Position numbers and translations under genes: made by a program
The notes under the pieces: model-generated
The model's input: only the letters and a program-made list of their open reading frames with translations
What the model was told of the DNA's origin: nothing
Database searches by the model: none
Assembly (NCBI GenBank): GCA_026874595.1
Contig: CM049314.1
Coordinates: 11,092,729 to 11,156,728 of the forward strand
Reading direction: 5' to 3'
Length of the DNA stretch: 64,000 nucleotides
Source of the DNA: Sipunculus nudus
Taxonomy: Eukaryota; Annelida; Sipuncula; Golfingiida; Sipunculidae
Shown here: piece by piece, positions 1 through 11,427 of the stretch
Position numbering within the stretch: the first letter of the stretch is position 1
Layout of the letters: every line of letters begins with the position of its first letter

Positions 1-1920
1 ACCATTATTATTATTATCATTATCATAATTAAATATCTCCATTAGGTAGTGAAGTATTTTTTTACCTTGGGTGGTTTGTCCTTTAACTACTTTACTCAAA
101 ATGTTATGTCCAGATTCTGATGATATTTAGTGGAAGATTAAGCTAACACCCAAGGAAAACCCAGTAATTTTAGGTATGGGTCACCATACAATGTTTTTTC
201 ATTTAAATGACTCTTTTCCATTATCAGACAGGACAATTTCTTTGTAGCAGCTGAGCGCCAGAGCTGTTCATTGATATTAAGGGTTGCCTTTGTTTAGAGC
301 TGACCTACACATTTTCTGGGATGACAGTTATGTTGATTATGGGATTCGGGGGGGGGGTGACATACAGGCTTCAACAACATTTCTAGTTATATATCAATAT
401 TATCATTATCATTACTACAATTTTTTATTAGTAGTAGTATTATTACTATCTTCATCACACAGTACTGTGACCTGATCTAACTGCACTTTTCCCTCGACGA
501 TGCATGAAGGTTAAGCGTAAAACCTAGGTGGTTTATTTGTAATATCAGCTTTGATTAGTCAGGTCTTCAAAACCATTCCTGGATCCTGGATACACAACCC
601 AAACTTCACTGCCACCTGGTGGCCATGGTCTCAACTATTTTACTGCTAGAGATCTGTTAAGACTGGTCCATCACTGGAGATGATGAGGTGGTTTGGCTCT
701 ATTACATCGGGTATTGTTTGTGGACTAGTGTAGCTTCATCAGCCATTTGTCAGCCAGACTGCCTCAGCCACCTCCACTTTATACATGGGACATTTATAGC
801 TCACTGACAATAACTAATGTATAACAATCCAAAGTCTACCCGGTGACAGAAATAACATCATAAAACAGATCAATATGACATATATGAGAAACTAACTTTG
901 CTATTTATATCACACACTGTAGCCCCTGTATATCTGATTACTAGCAACATCATTCCCTGAAAGACAAATCATGAATATTCACAATCTGTTTAAAATAAAT
1001 TTCATGTCATAAATACTCATGACCATTTCTTAAATATCCATAAACTATTTTAAGGACCTGTAAATCATGGATATAAATGAGTTTTCTGGCAAAAAAAGGG
1101 TCTCTATACAGCAACTGGCTGTGATGGGATCTCTTGTGATGATCACTAAAAGTGCGTCTCTGACAGATCCTGAGCTAACAACAATAGCCAGGGCTTCAAT
1201 TACAGTCAAAAAACAGCCTAGGTCTATTTTAGCATGACAGCTTTACTGTGACACCAAAAAGCCATTAATTCATATAAAAGGAGAATTTTCTTCACCTCTT
1301 TTATCCACAGTAAAAGTAGCAAGGGAGATTATACCAGGCTCTGATGGATACATCAATTAGAGACTGTATTTGGTATGAAGCAGTCCCTAGGACTGGCAGT
1401 TCCTTGGTAAACATGGTAAATAATGCCAGCCCTATTTTTCCCAGCACTCCTGCACCCCAGGGGTGCTGACAGGTAAAATCACAGCCGTCTTGATCCCATT
1501 AGAGATAATCAGTGTGCTGCTGTTACTGTAGGGAAAAACATAGCAATCAATATGGCCTGGCAGCAAAAACCTGCAGAGTCAGACACAACACAGACACAAC
1601 GTCTGAAAATGTACAAAACATGAAGGATTCCCTGCATGACATTTGAAAAGTCAAAACATGAACAAGCCTGAAACAATTGTTAGTGAAGATGGAAAATGAT
1701 AATACCCATACTAAAGGTACCAGTTACAGGAGTCCCAAAAAACCTCACATGAACTTCAGCCATGAAGGACTGAAAGCAATGAAAGAAAATGATAATGCCA
1801 ACAGTAAAGGTACCAGATAAAGATTTCTAACAAAACCTCACAGATAAAGTGGGACCTTTAAAACAACTGACGTCTCACAGACAAACCTACATCTAAGAAC
1901 AAAGAACTGCAATACCTATA
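1..1920. other. Gene-free AT-rich DNA
   Basis: No open frame here looks like a protein. A short imperfect ATT/ATC microsatellite starts the window (about 3-30). A G10 homopolymer lies at 348-357. A perfect odd palindrome, GCACCCCAGGGGTGC, lies at 1452-1466. A CTCF-like motif at 608-626 is listed separately. Nothing else stands out. Confidence 0.7.
608..626 (-). promoter_or_regulatory. CTCF-like motif
   Basis: Read on the minus strand this is TGGCCACCAGGTGGCAGTG, which contains a full match to the CTCF core CCASYAGRKGGC. CTCF is an insulator and loop-anchor zinc-finger protein conserved across bilaterians. Whether this site is bound is unknown. A similar 3' flank follows a second such motif at 21494-21512, so a shared repeat origin is possible. 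Confidence 0.35.
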
Positions 1921-2220
1921 ATTACAATGTGGTGCACCTCCAATAAAAGACAGGTAAGTGAATGTGGTGCACCTCCAATAAAAGACAGGTAAGTGAATGT
2001 GGTGCACCTCCAATAAAAGACAGGTAAGTGAATGTGGTGCACCTCTAATCCAAGACCTGAAATTACAATGTGGTGCACCTTCAATCCAGTCCCATAATAA
2101 TAACAATGTGGTGCACCTCCAATCCAATACCTGTAATTATTATAGTGTGGTGCACCTTCAATCTAAAATCTGTAATTACAATGTGGTGCCCCTCCAACCA
2201 AAGTTCTGTAATTATAATGA
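1921..2220 (+). repeat. 35-bp minisatellite with GGTGCACC core
   Basis: Eight tandem copies, with the core GGTGCACC (itself a palindrome) beginning at 1931, 1966, 2001, 2036, 2072, 2110 and 2149, and a decayed copy at 2185. The first four copies are spaced exactly 35 bp and are nearly identical. Later copies drift to 36-39 bp and diverge. Three of the units contain CAGGTAAGTG at 1951, 1986 and 2021, identical to a strong metazoan 5' splice site. Open frames crossing the array are repeat artefacts. Confidence 0.9.
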
Positions 2221-3159
2221 GCTGAAACTTTGATCATGGAATCAAATTCCAATGTGGCACAACCACAAATGCTAAATAAGTATGCACTGCACATTTGATA
2301 CAGGTAATCTGAATGCTACAGAGATCATACCCAGACAAGGAGGTTTTGATAAATAATGGTCAGAATATTTCATTAATAATAAATGAAGATGACAATTACC
2401 TTCCCATTATACCAGTGCTATTCAGCGAGGATTCACATACATGACACTGAGCAGGAACAGTGACTACCAGCTCGGCCATATTCACACCTTCCCCTGGCAT
2501 TATTCCATCATAACTGTATCCAGTGTGACACATCCAATTAAGCACTATCATTTAGATGCTGCTGTTACAAGCAGGTACAAAGCCCTTGTGACTGGATTTA
2601 CTGTATTGTTATACTGCTGCGTCGTGAAATACAGCTGTACTGCTGAGTTCAACCAGTACTGGGAATACACAGTGTTGTACCTGTCCAGGCAGGTTCAGTC
2701 AGCTGGTGATTTCATTACTGCAACAACCTCTTCTTCAATGCACTATTAAATTGTAAATTTTGTTATTATTATCAGGCATACCACCACAATGTAAGGTTCA
2801 TCATCAAGATAAGAATGAACATATACATGCCATGTACTACACAAAGCACAGCATCAGATGACACATTTGTCTCCAGGAGTATTGTTTGTTACTGTACACT
2901 GCAGTTGGGTATGATCTGCATTCACCAATCCGACCTGCCACCATCTGGGCATGCAGCATCACGTACTGATAAAACAACAGATCCACTTAGCAGTCTTGTT
3001 TTTTGATTATACATAAACATGGAGCCCTCAGCTTAAAGTCCAGTTTCAAAAATCATAACCCATTAAGTATGAGTGTACTTTACCTGATCTAGTTCACTGA
3101 TGGATCGACCGTGCCAAGTCTGTCAGCCATCTTTTTGCCTCTGCTAGGAGATCATGGAT
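2221..3159. other. Gene-free AT-rich DNA
   Basis: An open frame of about 100 codons at 2441-2749 (+) lacks compositional or domain support and is treated as chance. No repeat or RNA gene was seen. Confidence 0.6.
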
Positions 3160-3408
3160 TTATCCTGATTTGTGTGTATTTGTTCACAACATAACCCACG
3201 TAACCATGTACAGAATCTCATGATTTTCAGGGCATTTCAAAATGGGCCTTTGAAGAATGGATCAGATCTTGGTGTGGATCCAGCACATGACCTGGATCTA
3301 GGATTGTCATCAAGGATTATTCACAAATCTACAGTCACTTATGGATGAATGAACCTGGGAAAATGGGCCAAATAAGTGAATGGCAGAGACTGCATTCATT
3401 AGAATGAA
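3160..3408 (+). repeat. Diverged dispersed repeat, GGATCC family, copy 1
   Basis: The order of blocks matches the better-preserved copy at 60,915-61,250. There is a TTTGTGTGTATTTGTTCAC start, then TTTTCAGGGCATT, then a GTGGATCCAGCACATGACC block followed by GGATCTAGGAT. CCAAATAAGTGAATG follows, and the copy ends in GCAGAGACTGCATTCATTAG. The family resembles a non-autonomous repeat that I recall from many marine animal introns. It has no coding capacity. Confidence 0.55.
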
Positions 3409-5097
3409 GATTTATAATACTGCAAATTACATTCCTTTTTGGCCATCCCTCATAATATACCACCCATAAGGACCTCTGAGCTATAATTGTGAACCTCCGT
3501 GAAATATAAAAAGGACTTAAGAGAACAGATATTCCAATTTGTAAATATGAGGAATAAGCAATTCATCACACACCAAACTCCAAAGACCTCCCCAACTATC
3601 AAAGAATCTCTGACATAAATATGCTGCCCTTTTCCTCGTATATTTTCAATAAAACTTCCAAAACTTATCTTTCTGAAGGCTCAGTGATAAATCATACAGC
3701 AGCTGCTAGCCGTTAGAACTGACTGAATTTTGGACGTTAACTGGCGATTAGAACTGGCAGAACCTTAGATGTATACAAATAGGCATGTCAACTCATATTC
3801 ACTGGTGCAGGACTGGCATTACGAATCTATTGGTTGACAGGTCCAGCAGGAAGGCAATAAATATTGCCGTTCATATTTAAACTGCCCCCCCCCCACACTT
3901 GCCCCTTTATACATGGTCTCTACCAGGTGTCACCACTGCTGACTGTAAAGGAGCAAGTAATAGATACCAGGAGAATCATTCTATCATGATTCCATCTGTA
4001 AAAGCTTCCATAATAAGAAGCACTGGCCCAATTGGGACAGTCATTCTGAAATGCTGAACCAGTGGCTAGTATTAAATCTATTCATCTGCAAAAACAAGAG
4101 CCTGAACACAGCATCAATTTTGTCCTCAGCTTTTCTACATGCATGGACAGACTGGAGGAACACATAACAACATAAAAATATCCATGCCTACTTTTTCTTT
4201 GTTTACTGCCTCAGATATAATAGGATGCGGCATAAAATCAAGCTGAGTGCCACTTGATACAACTCATTTTACGGTGGTTTATGATTCCCTATCCCCAAAC
4301 AATAAGAATTAATGAAACGGGTTCCACTTTGTGTGTCAGTGTAAATTATCAATAAACTCAACCTTGAAAATGCTTAGTATCATATTCCACCCAGACCAGA
4401 TCTCATTTTGTCCAAGCTGAGCTATATTTATCATCAAAGGCCATTTTCAAGGTTATTTTTTGTAAATGTTGTGTCTGATGAAGGAACCATGATGTTAAAC
4501 ATCAGAGGATGCCAGTCATGTCCAAAATGGCAATGACAAATTAAATTTTTTTCTTGATTAATATATATTAGCTGCATATATGATAGCTGTTTATTGTTAT
4601 GGCAACCCCCATAAAATTACAAGAGATACCATGTTTCCACGATATGATATTTGAGCTTGCTACCCAACCATGCTACGAGATCTGATCAAATCTGATTTGC
4701 CCACAACAAGATTATATTCGTGTAAAATTTATTTTTCATCTGAAGAGAACATGACAAGAAGGATTATTTTCTTTACTACTGACGTGTTAAAACTGAACAA
4801 TTATCAGTCATGTTTCATGAAATAAAACTGTCAATTTTGACAATTTAACAGAGGTAATTTAATAAAGGAATAGATTTCCTCTGACATAAAATGATGACAA
4901 AATCAACATATCAATTTTCCTATTTTTTTTTAATTATCTGACCAAGACAGATTTTTTTTAGACCATCCAATTGTATTATATTGGGATACCAAATACTTTC
5001 TGTTTTACTAAAGGTAAAAGTATGACATATCCTGATGTAGTATTTGCCCTCTGTTCTTAGCTTGTCATAAATAAAGCATTTTTGACATCTTAAAAAG
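3409..5097. other. Gene-free AT-rich DNA
   Basis: A C10 homopolymer lies at 3885-3894. The sequence at about 4480-4512 (CTGATGAAGGAACC...) faintly resembles a motif seen near the ends of some retroelements, but it is too short to annotate. No credible gene was seen. Confidence 0.6.
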
Positions 5098-5314
5098 CAA
5101 GCCAATCAAAGGCCATGAATCATACCAGTCAAATAAGCAAATGTATGATTGAACCAATCAGGGGTCACCTATTATTTACACATAAATATGTGAACCAATC
5201 TGAGGCCATGTTGTATTGACAAGGCTGTATGTGAACCAATCAGATGTCACAGTCAATTTACATTGCAGTAAAGGAACCAATCAGGGGTCATGATTTATCG
5301 ACATCAGTTCAGCA
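5098..5314 (+). repeat. Degenerate 41-bp minisatellite of CCAAT boxes
   Basis: CCAATC begins at 5102, 5155, 5195, 5236 and 5277. The last four are spaced 40, 41 and 41 bp. Each of those four units opens with GAACCAATC, and three continue into AG followed by a variant of GGTCA (or GTCA). The CCAATCAG context is close to the NF-Y recognition consensus. The remainder of each unit has diverged, so selection, recent common origin, or both could explain the preserved core. Confidence 0.65.
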
Positions 5315-5954
5315 AATTATATCATCAGGGAGCTGTAACTGGGGAGTTTACCTAACATTTGTCTCTGTGAATCAACCATTCTTGGTGACCTTCCACAAAA
5401 TTTACTTTCCCACAGGACTATCTACGGATTACTTTGCATTATAAATAGTTTGGTATTTTTCCAAAGGACTAAAACACAACAGAGAGGTTTTGCTGGTAGT
5501 ACAAAAGGAATGCTTGAGAAATGACATTCTGACTTCAGCGTCTCTTCTGAGACAAAATATTGACCTGATTAGAAGACAGGCTGACATAAGAATGTTGGAA
5601 GCAGGAGACAGTGTTGTTTATCACTGACATTTTTTTATTAACAAAAGAAAAACATGATGTAAACCAAACTCATAAAGAAAATTTTGTAGTTATAATGTAA
5701 GCATTCAAGGGGTTGATGCTTTGTATTTGTCCATTCATACAACAAATACTAAAGATACTGAATACTAAGAATTTTTTTTCTATCAGGAGCTCTGTAGCTA
5801 CTGTACATAAAATGAGGTTGGCATCTGGCAAATATCTGCAATTTATTCTCCATGTCAGAATCAATATTATGAACCAAGTAACCACGTTAGACACACAGAT
5901 TCCTGTAATGGGTCTGCATTTCAAGGAAGAACTAGATGTGTCGGAACCACACGA
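5315..5954. other. Gene-free DNA between repeats
   Basis: Overlapping open frames of about 90-105 codons on both strands at 5670-5991 have no domain and no coding-like composition. They run into the left edge of the next repeat element and are treated as chance. Confidence 0.55.
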
Positions 5955-6738
5955 TTGCCCCCGCCTGGGGCAAATTATAAACATTTGTTAAATTTTGTAA
6001 AATTTTTTAAGTTCAGGAGGTGTTGTATGGTCAAAAGTAGGTAAACGGGGACGAAACACGAACTCAATCTGTAACAAGTCATTATCTGGCCACACACAAA
6101 AAATCAGGGTGGTATCTGCAGGCATTGCGAAAAAAAAGTCCGTACATATGCATTTGTTATGAAAATTTCTATTTTTCATGAAACTTTCTATATTCAGGAG
6201 CAGTCAAGGTCAAAAGTAGGTCAACTGGGACGAAATGCGAACTCGATCTGTAACTGGTCAATATCTGCCCACACACCAAAAATCAGGCCAATATCTGCAG
6301 GCATTGTGAAAAAAAGTCCGGACATGTGTATTTGTCATGAAAGTTTCTATTTTTCATGAAATTTTCTATGTTCAGGAGCCGTAAAATGGTCAAAAGTGGG
6401 TCAACTGGGATGAAACGCGAACTCGATCTGTAACTGGTCAATATCTGACTACACACCAAAAATCAGGCCAATATCTGCAGGCACTGCGAAAAAAAGTCCG
6501 TACATGTGTATTTGTCATGAAAATTTCTATTTTTCATGAAATATTCTAAGTTTAGGAGCCGCATAACGGTCAAAAGTAGGTCAACTGGGACGAAACGCAA
6601 ACTCGATCACACCAAAAATCAGGCCAATATCTGCAGGCATTGCGAAAAAAAGTCTGTACAACTGTTTGATTGCGGAATGACGGAATGACGGACATTGGTA
6701 AAACTATGTGCCCCAGCCACTTTGTGGCAGGGGCATAA
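5955..6738 (-). mobile_element. Pearl/HINE-like non-autonomous element with 180-bp tandem core
   Basis: The element is bounded by hairpins. On the left is TTGCCCC (5955-5961) paired with GGGGCAA (5967-5973). On the right is TGCCCCAGCCA (6709-6719) paired with TGGCAGGGGCA (about 6725-6735). Next to the right hairpin is a short ACGG-type microsatellite (GGAATGACGGAATGACGGAC, about 6674-6693). The core is 3.8 tandem units of about 180 bp, marked by CAGGAG or TAGGAG at 6014, 6195, 6373 and 6553. The last unit lacks about 25 bp. This hairpin, ACGG microsatellite and tandem-core layout is that of pearl/HINE elements of bivalves. No transposase is encoded, so mobility would depend on a partner in trans. 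Orientation is chosen with the hairpin and microsatellite first and is a convention. Confidence 0.7.
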
Positions 6739-6740
6739 AA

Positions 6741-8104
6741 ATATTGAAATTTATAAGAAATTGCAAAACAACAGGTACAGATGCATAAATCAAACACAAC
6801 TGAAATTATGTGGATTTTCTAATGGGAGTTATTTCTGTGCCTGGAATTTTTAAGTATTGAATTATAATGTACGAGTTATTGCCATTTACCTTACGGGCTA
6901 GTAGGTTGCAGTATTTGGTTACCCAAACTAAAATTTTACAGCCCCAGTCACCTGACAACTCTGTCGGTTTCAAATGCTAGAGTAGTGGCAGGACACCTTA
7001 AATGTCACGCTGTGGAAGCCCTGGAGAGTGGATCTCAATGTAAGGGTAGTGTGTCTAATTAACCTTAACACCCTAAAAGATACCTGAAGCCTCAGGTGAT
7101 GTAAAATTAACCCACCAGAGCCCATGTAACCTCTCCTGTCTAAGTATTAATCCCTCAAGTGTGAGGGTCAACTCTGGACCTCTGTAAAGGTCACGTTACA
7201 GAAAAAAAATTCATGAACTTAAACATCATATAGACAACATATCAACACCCCTCTGTCCAGTAAAATTTCAGGTGATGCTGAAATAAAGGTACCAAGCAAT
7301 GACTGAAATATGTATTTGACATCTTAATAAATTTACTTTTTACTCAAATCAACTTTACATGTCAATCTTTCAGATTCTAAAATAGCACAGATATTCTATT
7401 TGTAATAAAGAGAATTTTAACTGACAAAATTTTTTAAAGTAGCAGTTATAATAAATTTAATTCTAATGGAATTAAAAGACTTTTAAGGGAAAAAGTGTCA
7501 TCTGGTACACAAATCATCAAAAGCAATTACAGGATTTTAAAGCAAAAACCAAGTGTCCAAATTAAATGTAAACAGTGATATATGACAAGTGGAATATTTA
7601 CTCAGTGAAGTGTAGAAACTGATGCTATTTATAAAACATACCTGGATGTACAGTTCCAAGAAAGAGTTACAATTTCTTATATGACATTAACAATTTTAAA
7701 GGTCATATCGGTTCCTGGTCATCAATCAAAAGTATCAGTAATTATAAATTCACCTTTAAATACCTCTATGGTCAAGTTCAAAGTCAATTTAGTCCTGAGA
7801 GGCAAACATCAGATATCATTAGTGAACATTATTAACATAATTTAAATAAGTTAATAAGAAATACACTGTGGGTAGGTTTAGTAAACTGGGGTGCCTGATT
7901 GAAACTTGCGGCCTCTCACACGATGCTGGAGTGGATGCTGGAGTGGACACAGCTCTGATAATAACGTAAGCAGCTCCAAGATTGATGATGCCAAGCGCAG
8001 GGTCGTGAAGCCCCTCAGGAGGTTCTCTTACCAGTGACTACTAATTTAATCTGTCCACCCTTGTAAATAGAACTCCCCACCAATGTCATCTTGAGTTTAA
8101 TTAC
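6741..8104. other. Gene-free AT-rich DNA
   Basis: Only a 15-bp direct duplication (GATGCTGGAGTG, about 7922-7948) was noticed. No gene or further repeat was recognised. Confidence 0.6.
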
Positions 8105-8175
8105 AGAACCATCAAGAGACTGAACCAATGACCTTGGCCTCTGCCCAAGAGCACTTTCAGTCTAACTTATCTTAT
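8105..8175 (-). repeat. tRNA-derived SINE head, relic
   Basis: On the minus strand the segment reads as a decayed tRNA gene. The B-box-like GGTTCAGTCTC is the complement of 8116-8126 (consensus GGTTCGANTCC). It is preceded by GGCCAAGGTCATT, by an anticodon-arm-like CTCTTGGGCAGAG, and by a weak A box near 8155-8165. No full cloverleaf can be folded, so this is a SINE relic rather than a functional tRNA gene. Confidence 0.45.
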
Positions 8176-8345
8176 TTGCTTAATAAGCAATTTAGCTTCT
8201 GTCCAGGAAGGCTGCACAAGAGTGGTTTGTCATTCAGTGTTAGTGACCAAAATAAGATCACATAAGGCACACAGGCAATTTTATGAGTCGATTTATGTAA
8301 TTAAGTTACATATTAATGACCTTCATCATTCATGGAATATTAATA

Positions 8346-9431
8346 CAGTCAAGCCCACTTTGTGTCATATCGGTTAATAGAAAATCCCGTTTATTGTCAC
8401 ATAAATCTGAAATCCCAAACCCCTCTCTATGTAAACAATGGTAAAACTGACCGTTTAATATCATGGAATATTGTCATCATCCCGTTTATTGTCATGCCTG
8501 GAACCCCTTGACAGTCATACCAGTTCACAGTTAATATCACATCAAATGCCGACGTGGCAATCAACGAAGCCAAGAGCCTGTTATCTGTCAGGCATATCAA
8601 ACAATCGCATCTCCCACCTGTGTGCGGCAGGCAAGTGCGGTGATGCATGCGAGTCACTGCCGGTCACTCAGCTGATTAACACCTTAAAATACCACGCTAA
8701 TCCAGATCATTGTGTTTCTTTGTACATTAACAAGGGCAATGTTTACAATCACATATCATACATAATTTGAAAGCTGTGGTTTACACCTCAGTGGCATTAT
8801 GCCGAGAGTATATGAAGCACAAGCTCTAAACGTTGCTTAAAACTGGAAATCCCCTTTAAGGGTCAAAGAAAAACAAGATTCTGTGAGCACTGGAGGAGAT
8901 ACCCGGTCAAAAACCTCAATCACGGCAAAACTTCAGAAAGTTGACAATATCATGACAATGTCCTCTCCCTGAAAAGTCCAGACCATCATGGAAGTTTGAG
9001 TCATTAATAAGATATCCTGAAAATAAGGCCCAATAGTTGGGGAAAGAATAACTGAGTAAAATAGTTTGTAATAAATAACGTTATAACTGTGCCACATATT
9101 TCCAGACATTTTACCTCATGACCAAGACGCTACATCTTTTTCTGTTGGCAAGTTTGAATTTTGTCAGTTATTGCCACATGTGGCACAAATTTAAAGGAAA
9201 TAAATTGTCAAGTGTGCATAAATATGATTTGATATGCCGTTGTGCAAGAAAAAATATTCACAAACGTTTCTGTTTCCTGTTTATTGACGATTTATTTAAT
9301 ATCGTTTGAGACATAACGCTTCTTCTATAACTCCAAAGGACATCAATGTTGAAGTCCGGAAAATGTCATATCCCAGTTATTATCATAATTTATGCATGCA
9401 CCACCGATATGACAATAAGTGGGCTTGATTG
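8346..9431. mobile_element. Pogo/Tigger-like element with 29-bp terminal inverted repeats
   Basis: The left end begins CAGTCAAGCCCACTT at 8346. The right end, read inward on the minus strand from 9431, begins CAATCAAGCCCACTT. The inverted repeats match at 26 of 29 positions (8346-8374 and 9403-9431). Both ends abut TA (8344-8345 and 9432-9433), the target duplication of Tc1/mariner and pogo transposons. CAGT-type ends are usual in the pogo group. Internally there is no intact transposase. An open stretch around 8630-8715 (+), including SLPVTQLINTLKYH, is weakly reminiscent of the acidic and helical C-terminus of Tigger transposases. The copy is a 1.1-kb deletion derivative, immobile on its own. 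Confidence 0.7.
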
Positions 9432-9618
9432 TATATGTAGTATATGTGATGGTAAATCTGGCCTCTACTGAGGTTTGTCTGTATGCTACACAACATATAC
9501 ATCACTACAAGTTTATGGTTATTATTTCTCCTTGTTTTTGATAATTTCTTTTACGCATATTCATTAATGCAAAATGATACAGTTAGGGCTAATTCAATGG
9601 ATTGTAGATATTTGTGTT

Positions 9619-9630
9619 GCCCCCTGATGG
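9619..9630 (-). promoter_or_regulatory. CTCF-like core, one mismatch
   Basis: The minus strand reads CCATCAGGGGGC followed by AACAC. It matches CCASYAGRKGGC except for T at the S position. On its own this is weak evidence. Confidence 0.2.
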
Positions 9631-10590
9631 ACAAAGTCATATCTAATCAATTTTAAAAACTGTAAAAAAATAAATAACTAACAAGCTCCACTAAAAGGAT
9701 ACATAAATCATGTCTAATGCTAAGGAAAGTGCACAATGGACAAGTGAACTCAGGTGTTGTTCAATTAAAATTACCTTCTGTCAATTCAAAATATTTCATC
9801 TGTTCTTTAGCCTTGAGGTATAATGCCAGTATTATCATATTATATCAAGATAGTTACTTTCTCTTCATGAAAAAAAAATAAAACATTAACAGAAAAATAT
9901 TTTTTTCCAATTTTTTAAATTTTGCATTTATAAAATGACAGTATCATAACATATACTGATAAGTTTACCTTCATGATTTTCTGAGCACTAAGAATTAATG
10001 CAACATGTTGTAATTGAGTTAATCACAAGCTATTGTTTAGTTAAATATTAATCAAGTAAAGGGGTTGGCACTAATAATGGCTGCAGCATACTTCTCACAT
10101 AACAATATGACTCTCTCAGACAGAGACTAACAAATTACCGGCACTGAGCACTTTTCTTAGCTGCTTCTACACTTAAAGATGACAAGTTCATAATCTAATA
10201 CAAGATGGATGGGGGCGAGTCAGACTCTCCCGAAATATACAGCCTCGTCTGGACAAGTTTTTCTTCAATGAAAAACGGAAGTGAACGGAGCCAGGCTCAA
10301 TAAATTTCCTGTGAGAACATGATAAGATGAAAGCAATGGCTGACCAGCGACAAATGGTAATAACCACTCAATTCACCTCATCTCATAACTGTCTGCTTTT
10401 TTAGGATATATTATTCTAAGAGTTGGATGTACAAGTATTATTCAGAGAAAAACCAAACTTCAGTAAAACAACTGACTCTGAAATGATGCAGGAAAATATG
10501 ATAAATCAATAAGTAGTTTCCCATCATTACAAGGTTTCCTTGTGCATTGATAAAGCCTCATGGGATCTTGGGTGAACTGCTCAACAGTGC

Positions 10591-10603
10591 TGCCATCTGC
10601 AGG
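10591..10603 (-). promoter_or_regulatory. CTCF-like core, one mismatch
   Basis: The minus strand reads CCTGCAGATGGCAGCAC. It matches CCASYAGRKGGC except for T at the third position. It has the same orientation as the motifs at 608, 9619 and 21494. Confidence 0.2.
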
Positions 10604-11412
10604 CATTCAGTAGAACCAAAAACCAGATTCATGCATAGGGTTGATGCATGCCCGATGGCTATTTTTCCCTGTTACTTTGTTCAGGTAAAATAATCTGGAC
10701 TAAATTAGCATGTAAAATATCTAACACTTCATTGTAATTATTTCTTTTATTACTGAAAGATATCGCAAAACTGAAACTCTGCAAGTTCAAAAACAACTGG
10801 TAAAATTAATTATGGGGTGTAACTATTTGTTTTTCTAATTTGTACTCACTCTGGTGAATGCAGAAATCAAGTGTCAGCTAGAAAAGGCTAATTTATTACT
10901 TAAATGACCTCTCGCAGTTGCACTGTATTGTGATTAACATTATCTGTGTCAAAACGACTGTACTGAAGTGCTCATTTGTATATATCCATTAACTGCAGTG
11001 AATAAACAGCTTCTATAAATGAGACAATATCTCATTCTCTCCCTGACAAATTGTTTTTCCAGTCAAAAGACAGCCCTTGCTGCTGAAGGGCTGATCTTGT
11101 GACAGCAGTGGCACAGAAATATGACTAATGGCAGCCATTACACACAATAAATAATATACTGGTACATATGGCTGATTCATTTTAATGAAGTCCCCTGAAT
11201 CTCACTATGCTTTAATTAAATACTATCACAGTCACGCTGGGACAAATCACTGGGCATACATAGAGGGTTATCTTACACAGAGGCAAAGAAGTTTAGTAAA
11301 GGCAGTTTTCACTTCTAACAACAGAGTACTATCAGCACAATGAAACAACCATTAAAGTTATGAAATGCTGTTACATTGCTTGTATAATCACAGCTGACTT
11401 TATAACCTAAGT

Positions 11413-11427
11413 AGGTCAGATTGACCT
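11413..11427. promoter_or_regulatory. Perfect IR3 nuclear-receptor palindrome (ERE type)
   Basis: AGGTCA-GAT-TGACCT is a perfect inverted repeat of the hexamer half-site with a 3-bp spacer. This is the full consensus estrogen-response-element geometry. Steroid-type (ER and ERR-like) receptors occur in molluscs. Function is not shown by sequence alone. Confidence 0.4.

Noticed and set aside
1858-2233. Open frames with repeated GAPH/CGAP or EVHHI motifs
   Set aside because: They arise from the 35-bp minisatellite, on both strands at once, and are not genes.
4480-4512. Retroelement 3'-end motif (CTGATGAAGG...)
   Set aside because: The match is short and not followed by the usual GAAACG block or any reverse-transcriptase sequence.
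5670-5991. Overlapping open frames of about 100 codons on both strands
   Set aside because: They overlap each other on opposite strands, lack domains, and extend into the repeat-element hairpin.
10160-10335. Minus-strand open stretch after an acceptor-like TTCTCACAG
   Set aside because: Only about 40 codons, no donor in phase and no recognisable motif.
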